A stretch of 64,000 nucleotides of DNA, taken from positions 80,841 through 144,840 of the forward strand of contig CALKXJ010000010.1 of NCBI GenBank assembly GCA_938003835.1, in the 5' to 3' direction. This DNA comes from an uncultured Bryobacteraceae bacterium. Its GTDB lineage: Bacteria > Acidobacteriota > Terriglobia > Bryobacterales > Bryobacteraceae. The notes under the pieces are model-generated. The model made no database searches, was not told the origin of the DNA, and was given only the letters and a program-made list of their open reading frames with translations. Shown here one piece after another: positions 40,475 to 50,974 of this stretch (its first letter is position 1; each line of letters begins with the position of its first letter). The translations under genes and the position numbers were made by a program.

Positions 40475-42864
40475 TGCCGCGCCGGCGGGCCCTTGTGCTG
40501 CGCGCCGCCGTTTGGATCGGCGGCGCCCTTCTCTTTGCTGCCCTCATCGCCCCTTGGGTCCGGGCGGACCGATTCCGCGTCAACATCGAGACCGCGCTCG
40601 AGGAGGCGCTCGACCGCAACGTGAACATCACGGGCCCGGTCCGTTTCCAGCTGTGGCCGGGACCCGGATTTTCGGCCGAGGAGGTGATCATTCACGATGA
40701 CCCCGCGGTGGGACTCGAGCCGCTGGCCTATGTGGGTTCCCTCAGCATCGCCATCCGGCCCGGCTCGTTGTGGCGCCGGCGCCTGGAGGTGGCGACGCTG
40801 CGCCTCCGGGAACCCAGCGTCAACCTGGTGAAGACCGGCGCCGGGCAATGGAACTTCCCCTCGCTTCTCGAACGCGCTTTCGCCACCACCGCTCGGCGCA
40901 GGGCAGCCGTGCCTGACATTCAGGTCCGCTCCGGCCGCCTGAACTTCAAGTTCGGCGAGACCAAGTCAGTCTTCTACTTCACCGAGGCGGATCTGGACAT
41001 CGATCCCGACAGCCCCGCCCGGGCGGTGCGCATCCGGTTCGCCGGCCGGATGGCGCGTACGGACCGGCCCCTCGGAGGGGCCGGAAGGCTCTCGGGCCGC
41101 GGCCGGTTGCTCCTTGCCCCGGATCAGGAAGGCAGGCTGGAGCTCAACCTCCACCTGGAGCGTAGTGCCCTGGCCGAGATCCTGGTGCTGCTCCAGGGCC
41201 GTAGCCTGGGCCTCGGAGGCTTCCTGGTCTCGACAGCCCAGTTGGAAGGTCCGCTATCGGCTCTGGTCATTCGCGGCAGTCTTCAGTTGGCGGGGGTCGG
41301 CGGCGGGCTCCTGGCGTTCGGTTCCGACCGATGGTCGGTCGATTACACGGGCCGCCTGGATCTGAATGCGCAGGACCTGCTGCTTGAAAGCCGGCCCGCC
41401 TCGGGCAAGACCGTGCCGGTCTGGTTTCGTTTACGGGCCACCGCCTACCTGACCCGGCCGCGTTGGGCCGCCGGCCTTGCGGTGCGCCGCCTCCCGATCG
41501 ACTCGATGCCCGCCCTGGCGCGCGAACTCGGAGCTTCGCCTCCCCCGGGGCTGGCGTTGCGAGGGGTCGCTTCCGGCGCGGTGAGCTGGTCGGCCGAGCG
41601 TGGTCCGCAGGGCCAGTTTCTCATCGAAGAGGGAGCGATCGCCTGGGAGGACTCCGCCGCGGCGTCTGTGCGCTTTCCTGTGGCCCGGTTCCTACTCCTC
41701 GGTGACCGGCTGCGGCTCGAGCCTGCCGAGCTACGCCTGAGCGACACCGAAGTGGCGTGGACGGAGTTCAGCGCCGGTCCGTTCCGGGAACGGCTCGAGC
41801 TCAGGCTCCGGGCGGAAGCCATTTCCGTGGCGCGATTCCTGGAACTTTGGGGCCGGCTCACCGCCCATTCGCCTCCCCCCCTGCTTGCCGCCTGCGCCGG
41901 CGGCAGGTTCGATGGATTGCTGCGTTTCAGCCGGATTTCAGCGGCGGAGGGAACCTGGGACGGCACCCTGCTGGTGCGCGATGCCTTGTTGGAGGTCGAC
42001 GGGCTGGCCCGCCCCGTCGAACTCGCCGCCGGAGGCATTCATCTGAGCCGGAGCGCTTACTCGCTGCGCCTGCTTTCCGCGCGAGCCGGACGAACTGCTT
42101 TCAGCGGAGAGTACCGGTTTTCCGGCAAAGGACCGCGGCCGCACTTCCTCCGCTTGTCCGCCGAACGAATCGATGCCGGTCAGCTCGAAGAGCTGCTCGG
42201 CCCGGCGCTGCGCCGGAGGCGCGGTTTGCTGGCGAGGACCTTTCGCTTCGCGCCGCCTCCTGTGCCCGTATGGCTCCGGAATCGCCGGCTGGCGGGGAGG
42301 TTGGAGATTGCGCGTTTCGAGGCCGGAGGGGTAATCCTCGAAGGAGTCGGGACGACCTACTACTGGGACGGGCCACAGCTCGAGCTGGCCCGATTCCAGG
42401 CCCGCTATCGCGGCGCTCCACTGGAGGGGCGTCTGGTGGCGGAGCTGGGTGGCGCCACCCCGATCTTCCGCGGCCGTATCACCGCCGCCGGCCTGAGCTG
42501 GAACGGTGGCGAGCTGAACCTCGACGCCCAGGTGCGCGCCGAGGGTGTACCGCGCCCGTTGGTAGCCAATCTCTGGCTGGAAGGAGCATTCTCGGGCAAG
42601 TTTCTGAGCCTTGGAGGCCGGTCCTGGGAGCGAGCCTCCGGGTGCTTTGAGCTTGTTTTCGAAAGGGGGGCGTCGCGCGAGCGGCTGCCCTGCGTCGAGC
42701 TCCATCACGGCGACGAGACCTATTACGGATACACGATGGGAGCGGAAACGGGCAGCCCGGAGCTGCTCCTGTTTCAAAACTCGGAGGAGCTCACGCTCGC
42801 CGGGCCGCTGCTGTTTGGCAAAATGCGCGGCGAAGGCGGCCGGGCCGAACAACAATCGCGATAG
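40474..42864 (+). CDS. AsmA-family envelope protein
   Basis: A 796-residue protein with a single N-terminal membrane helix (AVWIGGALLFAALIAPWV) and a long beta-rich domain facing the periplasm. The AsmA start is seen as RVNIETALEEALDRNVNITG and WPGPGFSAEEVIIHDDP with GSLSIAIRPGSLWR. Large AsmA-like proteins are thought to form bridges for phospholipid movement to the outer membrane. It shares a base with the mocA stop, so it is co-transcribed with the molybdenum pair although the functions seem unrelated. A TAGAAT just after its end may start the next unit. Confidence 0.83.
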   Translation: MPRRRALVLRAAVWIGGALLFAALIAPWVRADRFRVNIETALEEALDRNVNITGPVRFQLWPGPGFSAEEVIIHDDPAVGLEPLAYVGSLSIAIRPGSLWRRRLEVATLRLREPSVNLVKTGAGQWNFPSLLERAFATTARRRAAVPDIQVRSGRLNFKFGETKSVFYFTEADLDIDPDSPARAVRIRFAGRMARTDRPLGGAGRLSGRGRLLLAPDQEGRLELNLHLERSALAEILVLLQGRSLGLGGFLVSTAQLEGPLSALVIRGSLQLAGVGGGLLAFGSDRWSVDYTGRLDLNAQDLLLESRPASGKTVPVWFRLRATAYLTRPRWAAGLAVRRLPIDSMPALARELGASPPPGLALRGVASGAVSWSAERGPQGQFLIEEGAIAWEDSAAASVRFPVARFLLLGDRLRLEPAELRLSDTEVAWTEFSAGPFRERLELRLRAEAISVARFLELWGRLTAHSPPPLLAACAGGRFDGLLRFSRISAAEGTWDGTLLVRDALLEVDGLARPVELAAGGIHLSRSAYSLRLLSARAGRTAFSGEYRFSGKGPRPHFLRLSAERIDAGQLEELLGPALRRRRGLLARTFRFAPPPVPVWLRNRRLAGRLEIARFEAGGVILEGVGTTYYWDGPQLELARFQARYRGAPLEGRLVAELGGATPIFRGRITAAGLSWNGGELNLDAQVRAEGVPRPLVANLWLEGAFSGKFLSLGGRSWERASGCFELVFERGASRERLPCVELHHGDETYYGYTMGAETGSPELLLFQNSEELTLAGPLLFGKMRGEGGRAEQQSR

Positions 42865-42898
42865 AATATGATTTAGGGCTGGCGCAAAGGATCCCCAG

Positions 42899-44038
42899 GT
42901 GACCGGGCACTCTCCCTCCCTGCTCGCAACCACTTCCCCGGGCGGCCATACGCCGTCGGCCCGGGAAGCCCTCGAGCCCGTTCGCACCACGACCCGCGAT
43001 CAACTCGAGGCCGCCTGGCAGCTCCACGTCGACCGCGTCCAACGCGAGTTGGCGCGCGGCTGGGCCGAGGACATCTCGCGCGTGCTCGAGGAGCGGTTCG
43101 AGGAGATCGCCCGCTTTCTCGAGGAGGCTGTGGAACGGCTGGCGGCCGAGCGCGTCGCCGCCGGCTGGCAAGCCGCGGCCGCCCGCGGCGGGCAGGAAGC
43201 CAACCGGCGCCTCACGGAACGCCTGAACCAGGCCGGCCGCCGCCTCCGGCAGGCAGGTGACATCCAGGAGTGGACTCGAGTGCTCCTCGAGGTCAGCCGG
43301 GACTTCTCTCCCCTCACCCTGCTGTTCCGGTTCACCGGCGATACCGTGCGCTTGGAGCGTGCCGCCGGAGACGGGCTCCCGGAGCAGCTCGCTGAGCTGT
43401 CCTCGATTGAACTGGCGACGGCGCCTGCGTTCCGGACGCTTCTCGAGTGCCGGGATATGGTGATCGCCCTGGCCTCTCCCGAGGAGATCTCCCCGTCGCT
43501 GGCCTCACGATTGCCTCCGTCTGGCGGCCGCGTCGCCCTGGTGCCGATCACGCTCCGGGGCCGGGTGGTCGCCGCCCTGTTCGCCGCGGCGGAGGAGGCT
43601 TCCGATCTGAACGCGCTCGAGCTTGTGGCGGGGCTCGCCTCCGCCGCGCTCGAGACGCGCCCGCCGGCGCCGGACGGCACTCCCGGCGGCTTCGTTCTGA
43701 TTTCGGGCCTTTCACGACCCGGCAGCTTGCCGCTGCCGCCCTGGTCGAGCCTCTCGAAGGAAGACCAGGAATTTCATTTGAAAGCGCAGCGCTTCGCCCG
43801 CGTATGCGTCGCCGAGTTGCGCCTGTACGAGTCCGAGGCGGTCAAGCAGGGGCGCGCCGCCAGAGACCTCTACGCGCGGCTCAAGGAAAAGATCGACGCC
43901 GGACGCGAGGCATACCGCCGGCAGTTCATGGACGTATGTCCGTCCATGGTGGACTATCTTCATCTCGAGCTCGTTCGCATCTTGGCCAATGATGATGAGA
44001 CGCTGCTGGGGACGGACTACCCTGGTCCGCTGGTTTAA
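42899..44038 (+). CDS. Coiled-coil and GAF-like protein of unknown function
   Basis: A 379-residue soluble protein. Residues about 30-120 are strongly amphipathic and charged (RVLEERFEEIARFLEEAVER), pointing to a coiled coil. Residues about 120-255 read like a GAF-type sensor domain (SPLTLLFRFTGDTVRLER, RVALVPITLRGRVVAALFAA, LELVAGLASAAL). The C-terminus is helical and ends LELVRILANDDETLLG. No catalytic motif is visible. GTG at 42899 follows AAAGGA at 8 bases. It overlaps the transglycosylase gene by 50 bases. I do not recognise the family with certainty. Confidence 0.68.
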   Translation: MTGHSPSLLATTSPGGHTPSAREALEPVRTTTRDQLEAAWQLHVDRVQRELARGWAEDISRVLEERFEEIARFLEEAVERLAAERVAAGWQAAAARGGQEANRRLTERLNQAGRRLRQAGDIQEWTRVLLEVSRDFSPLTLLFRFTGDTVRLERAAGDGLPEQLAELSSIELATAPAFRTLLECRDMVIALASPEEISPSLASRLPPSGGRVALVPITLRGRVVAALFAAAEEASDLNALELVAGLASAALETRPPAPDGTPGGFVLISGLSRPGSLPLPPWSSLSKEDQEFHLKAQRFARVCVAELRLYESEAVKQGRAARDLYARLKEKIDAGREAYRRQFMDVCPSMVDYLHLELVRILANDDETLLGTDYPGPLV

Positions 44039-46244
44039 GCTCTGGCTGCTGGTGGCGACGGCGGGCGCACAGGCCGCTTCGCTTGAGTCACTGGCCGCGG
44101 CCTATCGCAAGAATCCGACAAGCGCGAACCGCGCCGCGCTGCTGGCGTATGCCGCGCAAAAAGGCGCCACGCAGGAAGCCGCGCTGGCCCGGCTGATCGT
44201 GGGTTCTGTCGATGCCTCCGGTGAGGAGCCCCGCAACGCCGTTCCGCTGCTGCGGCAAGCCAAAGATCGCCTCCGGACGCTCCACGACTATACCGGATAC
44301 TACCTGGCGACCGCCTTGTATCGCACGGCCAACTACGGGGAAGCCCTCCAGGAGCTCGAAGCCGCGATCACAGCGCAGCCGGTATCGCCCCTGCGCGCCT
44401 CCGCGCTGATGCTCGCCGCGCGCATCCATCTTGAGAGCGGGAGGGCGGATCGCGCCGTCGCCCTGCTGCGCAATCACGCCAACGAGCTGCCGCTACCCTC
44501 GAGTCTGGAGCTGCTGGCGCAAAGCCTGGAGCGTTCGGCCAATCAAGCAGAGGCCGCTCGCGTCTGGCAGCGCATCTGGTGCGAGTATCCGCTATCGGGC
44601 GAGGCCAGGCGAGCCGCGGCGGCCATCGAGCGTCTGAGGCAGGCGCTCGGTAACCGGTATCCGCCCCTCAGCCCGGAGATGCGCTTTACTCGGGTCGACC
44701 GGCTGCTGGCAGGGCGCGAGTTCGAAACTGCCCGGCGCGAACTGCAAGCCATGACCACGTCGCTGACCGGCGCCGCGCGCGACCGGGCGCGGGTGTGGCT
44801 CGGCCGGGCACGGCATCTGCGGAACCAGGACGCTGTCGCCTATCAGTGGCTCAGCTCTCTTCAGGTGTCAAGCCCCGAAGCCGACGCTGAGCGGTTGTAC
44901 TATCTGGTGGCCAGCTCGCGGCGTCTCGGCAAGGTGAGCGAGATGCTTCAGGCGCTGGCGCAGTTGAACAAGAAGTATCCCAAATCGAGCTGGCGGCTGG
45001 AAGCACTGGTGGCCGTGGGCAATCACTTCCTTCTGGCGAACGACGTCGCCCGCTACGAGCCGCTGTTCCGCGCCTGCGCCGAGACTTTCCCGACTGATCC
45101 AAAGGCCGCCTACTGCCACTGGAAGGTGACTTGGGCAGCGTATCTGGGGCGCCGCCCTCAAGCCAAGGGCCTGCTCGAAGAGCACCTCCGCCGCTTCCCC
45201 CATTCCGAGAAGGCCGACGCGGCGCTCTATTTCCTCGGGCGCCTGGCGCAGCTCAACGGCGAGGCGGCGGCCGCGCGCGCCTGGTTCGAAGAAGTGACGC
45301 GCGAGTACCCGAACCGCTACTATGCCACCCTGGCCGAGCAACAGCTCCGGAAGGCGGAGATCACGGCGGCAAGCCCGTCCCAAGAGGTCCAGCGGTTCCT
45401 CGAAAAGGTCGACTTTCCGCCGCGTTCGCGCACCAAGAGTTTCGAACCGGACCGCATCACGCAGATTCGTCTCGGACGCGCCCGGCTGCTCCGCTCGGCC
45501 GGCCTGGAGGACTGGGCGGAAAACGAACTGCGCTTCGGCGCCCGCACCGACTCCCAGGCGCCGCTGCTGGCGATGGAGCTGGCGCGAGCGGCGGTTCGGC
45601 GGGGAGAATACGGCAAGAGCATCCGCTACATAAAAGGACTGGTGCCCGGCTACTTGTGGATGCCCTTCGATTCGGCCCCCGAGGAATTCTGGCGTCTGGC
45701 TTACCCGCTGCACTACAAAGACGAGCTGATGCGCTACGCCCGCGCGCGCGGGCTTGACCCGTTTTTCCTTGCCGCCCTCATCCGCCAGGAGTCGGAGTTC
45801 GACGCGCGCGCCGTGTCCCGTGCCAAGGCCATCGGTCTGACCCAGGTGCTGCCATCGACCGGGCGTGAGCTCTCCCGCAAGCTCGGCTTCAAGCACTTCA
45901 ACCCGTCCATGCTGTACCGGCCCGACGTCAATCTCAACATGGGGACCTTCTATCTGCGCCACCTGGTCGACACCCTGGAGGGACACGTCGAGGCCGCGCT
46001 GGCCTCCTATAACGCCGGCCTCTCCCGCGCAAGGCTCTGGCTCCGCTGGGCCGAATACCGCGAGCCGGCCGAGTACATCGAAACGATCCCCATCACCGAG
46101 ACGCGCAACTATGTGGCGATCGTGCTGCGCAATGCCGAGATCTACCGGCGCCTGTACGCCGCCGAAGAGGGGGGCGCCCTGGTGGCGGCGCTGATGCCAG
46201 GGGAGGCCTGGCTGGCCGGCGACAGTCCGGCAGCCCGCCCTTGA
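43989..46244 (+). CDS. slt: Soluble lytic murein transglycosylase (Slt-type)
   Basis: A 751-residue periplasmic enzyme: N-terminal signal-like segment (RWFKLWLLVATAGAQA), a long superhelical domain of TPR-like repeats (about 40-560), and a C-terminal lysozyme-like domain. The catalytic Glu is in LIRQESEFDARAVSRAKAIG, followed by LTQVLPSTGRELS, NLNMGTFYL and EAALASYNAG. It cleaves peptidoglycan to anhydro-muropeptides. Three ATGs stand in tandem at 43989, inside the previous gene, and an internal start nearer the signal is possible. The stop overlaps the next small gene. Confidence 0.9.
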   Translation: MMMRRCWGRTTLVRWFKLWLLVATAGAQAASLESLAAAYRKNPTSANRAALLAYAAQKGATQEAALARLIVGSVDASGEEPRNAVPLLRQAKDRLRTLHDYTGYYLATALYRTANYGEALQELEAAITAQPVSPLRASALMLAARIHLESGRADRAVALLRNHANELPLPSSLELLAQSLERSANQAEAARVWQRIWCEYPLSGEARRAAAAIERLRQALGNRYPPLSPEMRFTRVDRLLAGREFETARRELQAMTTSLTGAARDRARVWLGRARHLRNQDAVAYQWLSSLQVSSPEADAERLYYLVASSRRLGKVSEMLQALAQLNKKYPKSSWRLEALVAVGNHFLLANDVARYEPLFRACAETFPTDPKAAYCHWKVTWAAYLGRRPQAKGLLEEHLRRFPHSEKADAALYFLGRLAQLNGEAAAARAWFEEVTREYPNRYYATLAEQQLRKAEITAASPSQEVQRFLEKVDFPPRSRTKSFEPDRITQIRLGRARLLRSAGLEDWAENELRFGARTDSQAPLLAMELARAAVRRGEYGKSIRYIKGLVPGYLWMPFDSAPEEFWRLAYPLHYKDELMRYARARGLDPFFLAALIRQESEFDARAVSRAKAIGLTQVLPSTGRELSRKLGFKHFNPSMLYRPDVNLNMGTFYLRHLVDTLEGHVEAALASYNAGLSRARLWLRWAEYREPAEYIETIPITETRNYVAIVLRNAEIYRRLYAAEEGGALVAALMPGEAWLAGDSPAARP

Positions 46245-46540
46245 TCGCTCCGGAGCGGCTCTCGCTTATGGGCTTCGCACTCTGGCTGGACGAACACTTG
46301 GCCTGGGCACAGGGAACTCACGAGTATCGGCCCATGGGAGTGGCCGTCATCGCCGCCACGGACCTGTTTACCCCGCGAGATTTCTCGGCCCGGCGCGCGG
46401 CGCCCAGGCGGCGCCAAGCTTGCTTCGTCGGCCTGTTCGCGTCGCTTGAGCAGGTAAACGCATTCTTGAGAAGCAGCCGGTCACAAGGAAAACTCAAGCC
46501 GAAAAAAATTAAAAACAGTCGAGTTTTATCAATCATTTGA
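46241..46540 (+). CDS. Small hypothetical protein following slt
   Basis: A reading of 99 residues from a TTG that overlaps the slt stop, or 90 residues from ATG 46268 (MGFALWLDEH). No known motif. The middle (LFASLEQVNAFLRSSR) looks like an amphipathic helix, and the end is Lys/Asn-rich and AT-rich compared with the rest of the window (KPKKIKNSRVLS). Tight coupling to slt supports a real gene, but the coding evidence is modest. Confidence 0.45.
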   Translation: MIAPERLSLMGFALWLDEHLAWAQGTHEYRPMGVAVIAATDLFTPRDFSARRAAPRRRQACFVGLFASLEQVNAFLRSSRSQGKLKPKKIKNSRVLSII

Positions 46541-46695
46541 GCCTCTTTTCACCCTTCCGTTCGGCTGTGATTCTTCCCGTTATGCGGTAAAATAAGCACC
46601 GGATTTCTCCGGCGCGGCTGAAGGCCCGGTTTCGATCTGAAGCGAGAATTCTTTCTATCCAGGATCGCCAGGTTCAAGGAAATAACCGAAGCGCA
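46541..46695 (+). promoter_or_regulatory. AT-rich intergenic region with a possible -10 element
   Basis: The longest gene-free stretch of the window (155 bases) and clearly richer in A/T than its surroundings. TAAAAT at 46588-46593 could be a -10 site for the following gene, giving a leader of about 100 bases. CTGTGA at 46565-46570 is a weak -35. No strong terminator hairpin with a T-run is seen after the upstream gene. Confidence 0.35.
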
Positions 46696-48261
46696 ATGCA
46701 GCACGATGAGAAGGCGACACACCTCGCAGAGGGCCGGCCGGCCCTCTCCTCGCCGCCTCCGGGGGTGGAGGCGCAGGTTTGTCCGGCGCGGCGGGCGGCG
46801 CGCCTCCGGTTGCGGCTGCACGCGGTTTGGGAAGCAGGCCGTTGCGCCCTCGATGCCGAGCCTGGGGTGCTCACCGAGGCGCGTGAGGCGGAGCTCGGAG
46901 ATTCCTACCGCCCAGGCGCCGAGGCGGCGCCCGGTTTCTTTCTCGACGCTCTCGATCGTCCCGCTCTCCCGCGCTTGCCCTTCTCGGCCGCGGATCCTGA
47001 GCTTTTATGGCGAAGGGTCTGGGAAGCAGCTCTGGCGGCGCTGGCGGGCCGGCGGCCCGGAGCGGACTCCACGCCGGCCAGTTCGGTGCCGGAGCCGTCC
47101 ACGATCAGGGAAGACATTGTGGACGTCTACCTGCCGTTCCTGACGCGAAACGAGTGGAAACTTGGCCTCCCTGCCGGCGCCTTCGAGATCGAGGTGGATG
47201 AATTCCTTCGGGTGAACGTGCTGCTGGCCGAAAGCGCGGCTGCGCGCTGGGAGCGAGTCAACTTCCAGCAGACCGCCTTGCTTCTGGCTGGCGCGCTTCC
47301 CCGGCCGGCCGGCCCGGCTCAGCCGGCTCCGGCGCTGCGATTCGCTGATGGCCGTCGTTTGAGCGGGCCGCAGCTCCGTTACAGTTTGCCACGCCTGCTT
47401 GCCGCCTGCGGCTACCTGGCGCCACAGCTTGCTCACGCCCTGGAATCGGGCGAGCTCGCCGAGGAGGCCGAGGTGTCGATCGCCCTGAGCCTGCCCTCGC
47501 CGGATGCCGTGCCTTTCTTCGAGGCGCCGCGCCAGCGGAGCCCCCAATATTACGAGGCCTTCGGCCAAGTCTCGCTCGCCATCCAGCAGGCGCTGCGAGC
47601 CTGGCTGCCGTACATGTTCTTCGCCGACCTGGACCGCTACGGCGATCCTGAGGTTGCCTACCCGATGCTCGCCTATCAGGCGAGCCGGCCTTTCTCGCGC
47701 AAGGGCAGTCCGGAGTTCACCTACGATGTCATGAACCCGGAGAGCGTCCGGCGCGCTTTGCGCTCGGCAGGACCGCCCTTGGCGGAACTGCTCGAGACCG
47801 CCTCGGCACTGCTCGCCGCCTCGGGCCGCGAGACGGAGGCCCACCGCTACCGGCGGCTCGAGCCCAAAACGCTCGTCGAGACGGTCCGGCGTGCGCCCAA
47901 GGCGTTCCAGGGCCTGCTGGCGGCCGAAGCCTGCTTTGTCGGCGAGGTCATCAAGCTCGCCCTCGAAGCACGCCTGCTCCGGGAGGAGCCTGCGGAGGCG
48001 CCGCGCCGCCTCTACCGCCTGGTCTCACAGTTCACCGAGGGCATACACCAGCGGCTGCGGCGTCTCTACCGCGGGTTGTCTCCCGTAAGCCTGGGCTCCC
48101 TGTTGCTGATCGAAACCAGCCGGGCGCTCAGCCTGGCACACGGGATTCCTTCACCTCTGGTGGCCGCCGTCCGGCTCCGCACCGCTTCGGGCAAGCAAGT
48201 CGAATGCACCGTCCTCCGGGATAAGGCAAGCCAGGCCGGCCCGGACGCCGGGCGGCTATAA
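46696..48261 (+). CDS. Hypothetical protein of unknown function
   Basis: A 521-residue soluble, Ala/Arg/Leu-rich protein with codon use like its neighbours. I do not recognise it. There is no signal peptide or membrane helix. Patches that look conserved are DIVDVYLPFLTRNEWKLGLP, FFADLDRYGDPEVAYPMLAY and FTYDVMNPESVRRAL. The first 80 residues are low-complexity and the start is uncertain: the AAGGA site is 15 bases before the ATG. It ends just before the -10 of the thioesterase gene. Confidence 0.6.
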   Translation: MQHDEKATHLAEGRPALSSPPPGVEAQVCPARRAARLRLRLHAVWEAGRCALDAEPGVLTEAREAELGDSYRPGAEAAPGFFLDALDRPALPRLPFSAADPELLWRRVWEAALAALAGRRPGADSTPASSVPEPSTIREDIVDVYLPFLTRNEWKLGLPAGAFEIEVDEFLRVNVLLAESAAARWERVNFQQTALLLAGALPRPAGPAQPAPALRFADGRRLSGPQLRYSLPRLLAACGYLAPQLAHALESGELAEEAEVSIALSLPSPDAVPFFEAPRQRSPQYYEAFGQVSLAIQQALRAWLPYMFFADLDRYGDPEVAYPMLAYQASRPFSRKGSPEFTYDVMNPESVRRALRSAGPPLAELLETASALLAASGRETEAHRYRRLEPKTLVETVRRAPKAFQGLLAAEACFVGEVIKLALEARLLREEPAEAPRRLYRLVSQFTEGIHQRLRRLYRGLSPVSLGSLLLIETSRALSLAHGIPSPLVAAVRLRTASGKQVECTVLRDKASQAGPDAGRL

Positions 48262-48262
48262 T
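48257..48262 (+). promoter_or_regulatory. -10 element very close to the thioesterase start (possible leaderless transcript)
   Basis: TATAAT overlaps the 3' end of the preceding gene and ends 12 bases before the ATG at 48275. No Shine-Dalgarno sequence lies between, so the message would have a leader of only a few bases. Sequence around it (GGCGGCTATAAT) resembles the xdhC case. Confidence 0.5.
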
Positions 48263-48274
48263 CAGGGCTGCCTT

Positions 48275-48682
48275 ATGTTGACGCATGAGACGCGCCTCCG
48301 CGTTCGCTACGCCGAAACCGATCAGATGGGCGTAGCCTATTACTCGAATTTCTTTGTATGGATGGAGGTCGGGCGTGTCGAATATTGCCGGACCGCCGGC
48401 CTCCGCTACCGTGACCTGGAGGAGCAGGACGGCATCCTGCTCACGGTGGTGGAAGCCAACTGCCGGTACCTCTCACCGGCGCGCTACGACGAGGAAATCA
48501 TTGTCAGTACGTCGATCGGGCGCGCCCATGCCCGGATGGTCGAGTTCCGCTATGAAATGCGATGCGCCGGTGACGACCGCCTGATCGCCACCGGCTGGAC
48601 GAAGCACCTGTTCTGCGATCGCCAGATGAGGCCGACACGCCTGCCTGCTCAGTACCGGCCCCTGTTCGGAATCCGCTCCTGA
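48275..48682 (+). CDS. ybgC: Acyl-CoA thioesterase, 4HBT/YbgC family
   Basis: A 135-residue hot-dog fold protein. The family signature is RYAETDQMGVAYYSNFFVWM with the catalytic-type Asp, followed by VVEANCRYLSPARYDEEI. YbgC-type enzymes hydrolyse short acyl-CoAs and in some bacteria associate with Tol-Pal; no tol genes are visible here. The gene is convergent with rplQ, 16 bases away, leaving no room for a normal terminator. Confidence 0.87.
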   Translation: MLTHETRLRVRYAETDQMGVAYYSNFFVWMEVGRVEYCRTAGLRYRDLEEQDGILLTVVEANCRYLSPARYDEEIIVSTSIGRAHARMVEFRYEMRCAGDDRLIATGWTKHLFCDRQMRPTRLPAQYRPLFGIRS

Positions 48683-48698
48683 GAGATCCGGGCGGCGC

Positions 48699-49154
48699 TC
48701 AGTTCTTGCCGCCCTCCGAATCGACCTCGCGGCCTTCCCGCATGGCCTGGAGCCGCTCTTCCTTCCGCCGGGCGCGTTCGGCGGCGCGCTTGACCAGCTC
48801 GGAGCCGACCAGCTCGAGCATGGCCAGCTCGGCGCCGTCGCCCTTGCGCGGCGCCAGACGCACAATTCGCGTGTAGCCGCCGTTGCGCGTGCCGAACCGC
48901 TTCGCCAGGCCGTCGAAGAGCTTCTTGACGGCGGCGGGAGTGAACAGGAACGCCGCCGCCTGCCGCCGCGCGTGGAGGCTGCCGTCTTTGGCCAGCGTGA
49001 TCATCTTCTCCACCAGCGGGCGCGCCGCCTTGGCCTTGGGAACGGTGGTGATGACCCGCTCGCGTTCGATGACGTTGGTCACCAGGCCGCGCAACAAGGC
49101 GCGGCGAGCCGAGGGATCTCGCTGAAGCTTGTAGCCTGCCTTCTTGTGTCTCAT
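48699..49154 (-). CDS. rplQ: 50S ribosomal protein L17
   Basis: A 151-residue protein opening with RHKKAGYKLQRDPSARRALL and the block TTVPKAKAARPLVEKMITLA. A charged C-terminal extension (from about residue 125) goes beyond the short bacterial form. It is the last gene of the alpha operon and starts 9 bases after the rpoA stop. Confidence 0.96.
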   Translation of the reverse strand: MRHKKAGYKLQRDPSARRALLRGLVTNVIERERVITTVPKAKAARPLVEKMITLAKDGSLHARRQAAAFLFTPAAVKKLFDGLAKRFGTRNGGYTRIVRLAPRKGDGAELAMLELVGSELVKRAAERARRKEERLQAMREGREVDSEGGKN

Positions 49155-49163
49155 CGCCGCCTC

Positions 49164-50237
<1,074 letters not shown>

Positions 50238-50249
50238 CGCTCACTCCTT

Positions 50250-50882
50250 CTACTTCGAGTACAGCTCGACGATGAGCTGCTCGTTCAACTGGATCTGCAC
50301 CAGTTCGTCGCGCCGGGGAGCGCCGATCACCCGCCCGCGCAAAGCCTCCCGGTCCACCTCGAGCCAGCTCGGCACGGGCTGGTGCGCCGTGGCGTCGCGG
50401 GCCGCCAGAATCGTCGGGTTCTTGCGGCTCTTCTCGCGAACTTCGATCACGTCTCCCGTCTTGACTTCGAACGACGGGATGTTCACCTTGCGGCCGTTCA
50501 CCTGGATGTGCCCGTGGCGCACCAGTTGCCGGCTCTGCGCCCGGCTGGTGCCGAAGCCCATCCGGTAGACAACGTTGTCCAGGCGCCGCTCCAGCATGCT
50601 GAGCAGCGTCTCGCCGGTGATGCCCTTCATCTTGGCGGCCTTCTCGAAATAGTTGCGGAACTGCCGCTCGAGCACCCCGTAGACGCGCCGCGCCCGCTGC
50701 TTCTCGCGCAACTGGAGCCCGTAGCCCATCAGTTTCGGCCGCCGGTCGCGCCCGTGCTGGCCGGGCGGGATGTTGCGCTTCTCAATGGCGCACTTCTCGC
50801 TGTGGCAGCGCTCTCCCTTCAGAAACAGTTTCATGCCCTCGCGCCGGCAGAGCCGGCACACCGGGCCCAGATATCTAGCCAA
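50250..50882 (-). CDS. rpsD: 30S ribosomal protein S4, zinc-binding form
   Basis: A 210-residue S4 with the N-terminal cysteine set [18 protein letters not shown] followed by HSEKC, that is, the zinc-holding form, and the S4 RNA-binding domain ([34 protein letters not shown]). S4 organises 16S folding and often represses its own operon. AAGGAGG precedes the ATG. The spacer upstream carries two hairpins listed separately. Confidence 0.97.
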   Translation of the reverse strand: MARYLGPVCRLCRREGMKLFLKGERCHSEKCAIEKRNIPPGQHGRDRRPKLMGYGLQLREKQRARRVYGVLERQFRNYFEKAAKMKGITGETLLSMLERRLDNVVYRMGFGTSRAQSRQLVRHGHIQVNGRKVNIPSFEVKTGDVIEVREKSRKNPTILAARDATAHQPVPSWLEVDREALRGRVIGAPRRDELVQIQLNEQLIVELYSK

Positions 50883-50897
50883 TTGACCTCCTTGTTG

Positions 50898-50952
50898 AAA
50901 CCTGAAAATCGCTCAGGTGCAGTTTACGGCGCCGGTGGTCGGGCACCGGCGT
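50898..50952 (-). promoter_or_regulatory. Two hairpins in the rpsK-rpsD spacer, possible S4 autoregulatory leader
   Basis: Read on the minus strand, a 7-8 bp stem GCCGGTG/CACCGGC with a 6-base loop (50931-50950) is followed by ACCTGA/TCAGGT (50900-50918) and then the rpsD ribosome site. This 92-base spacer is long for the operon, where most gaps are under 30. S4 controls its own synthesis through leader RNA in other bacteria. The role here is inferred; there is no T-run, so it is not a standard terminator. Confidence 0.4.
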
Positions 50953-50974
50953 CTTCCTCCTGCTTGCCATCGCC

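Noticed and set aside
46488..46526. AAAACTC...GAGTTTT inverted repeat at the end of the small hypothetical gene as a terminator
   Set aside because: The stem is AT-only with a 25-base loop and would be too weak.
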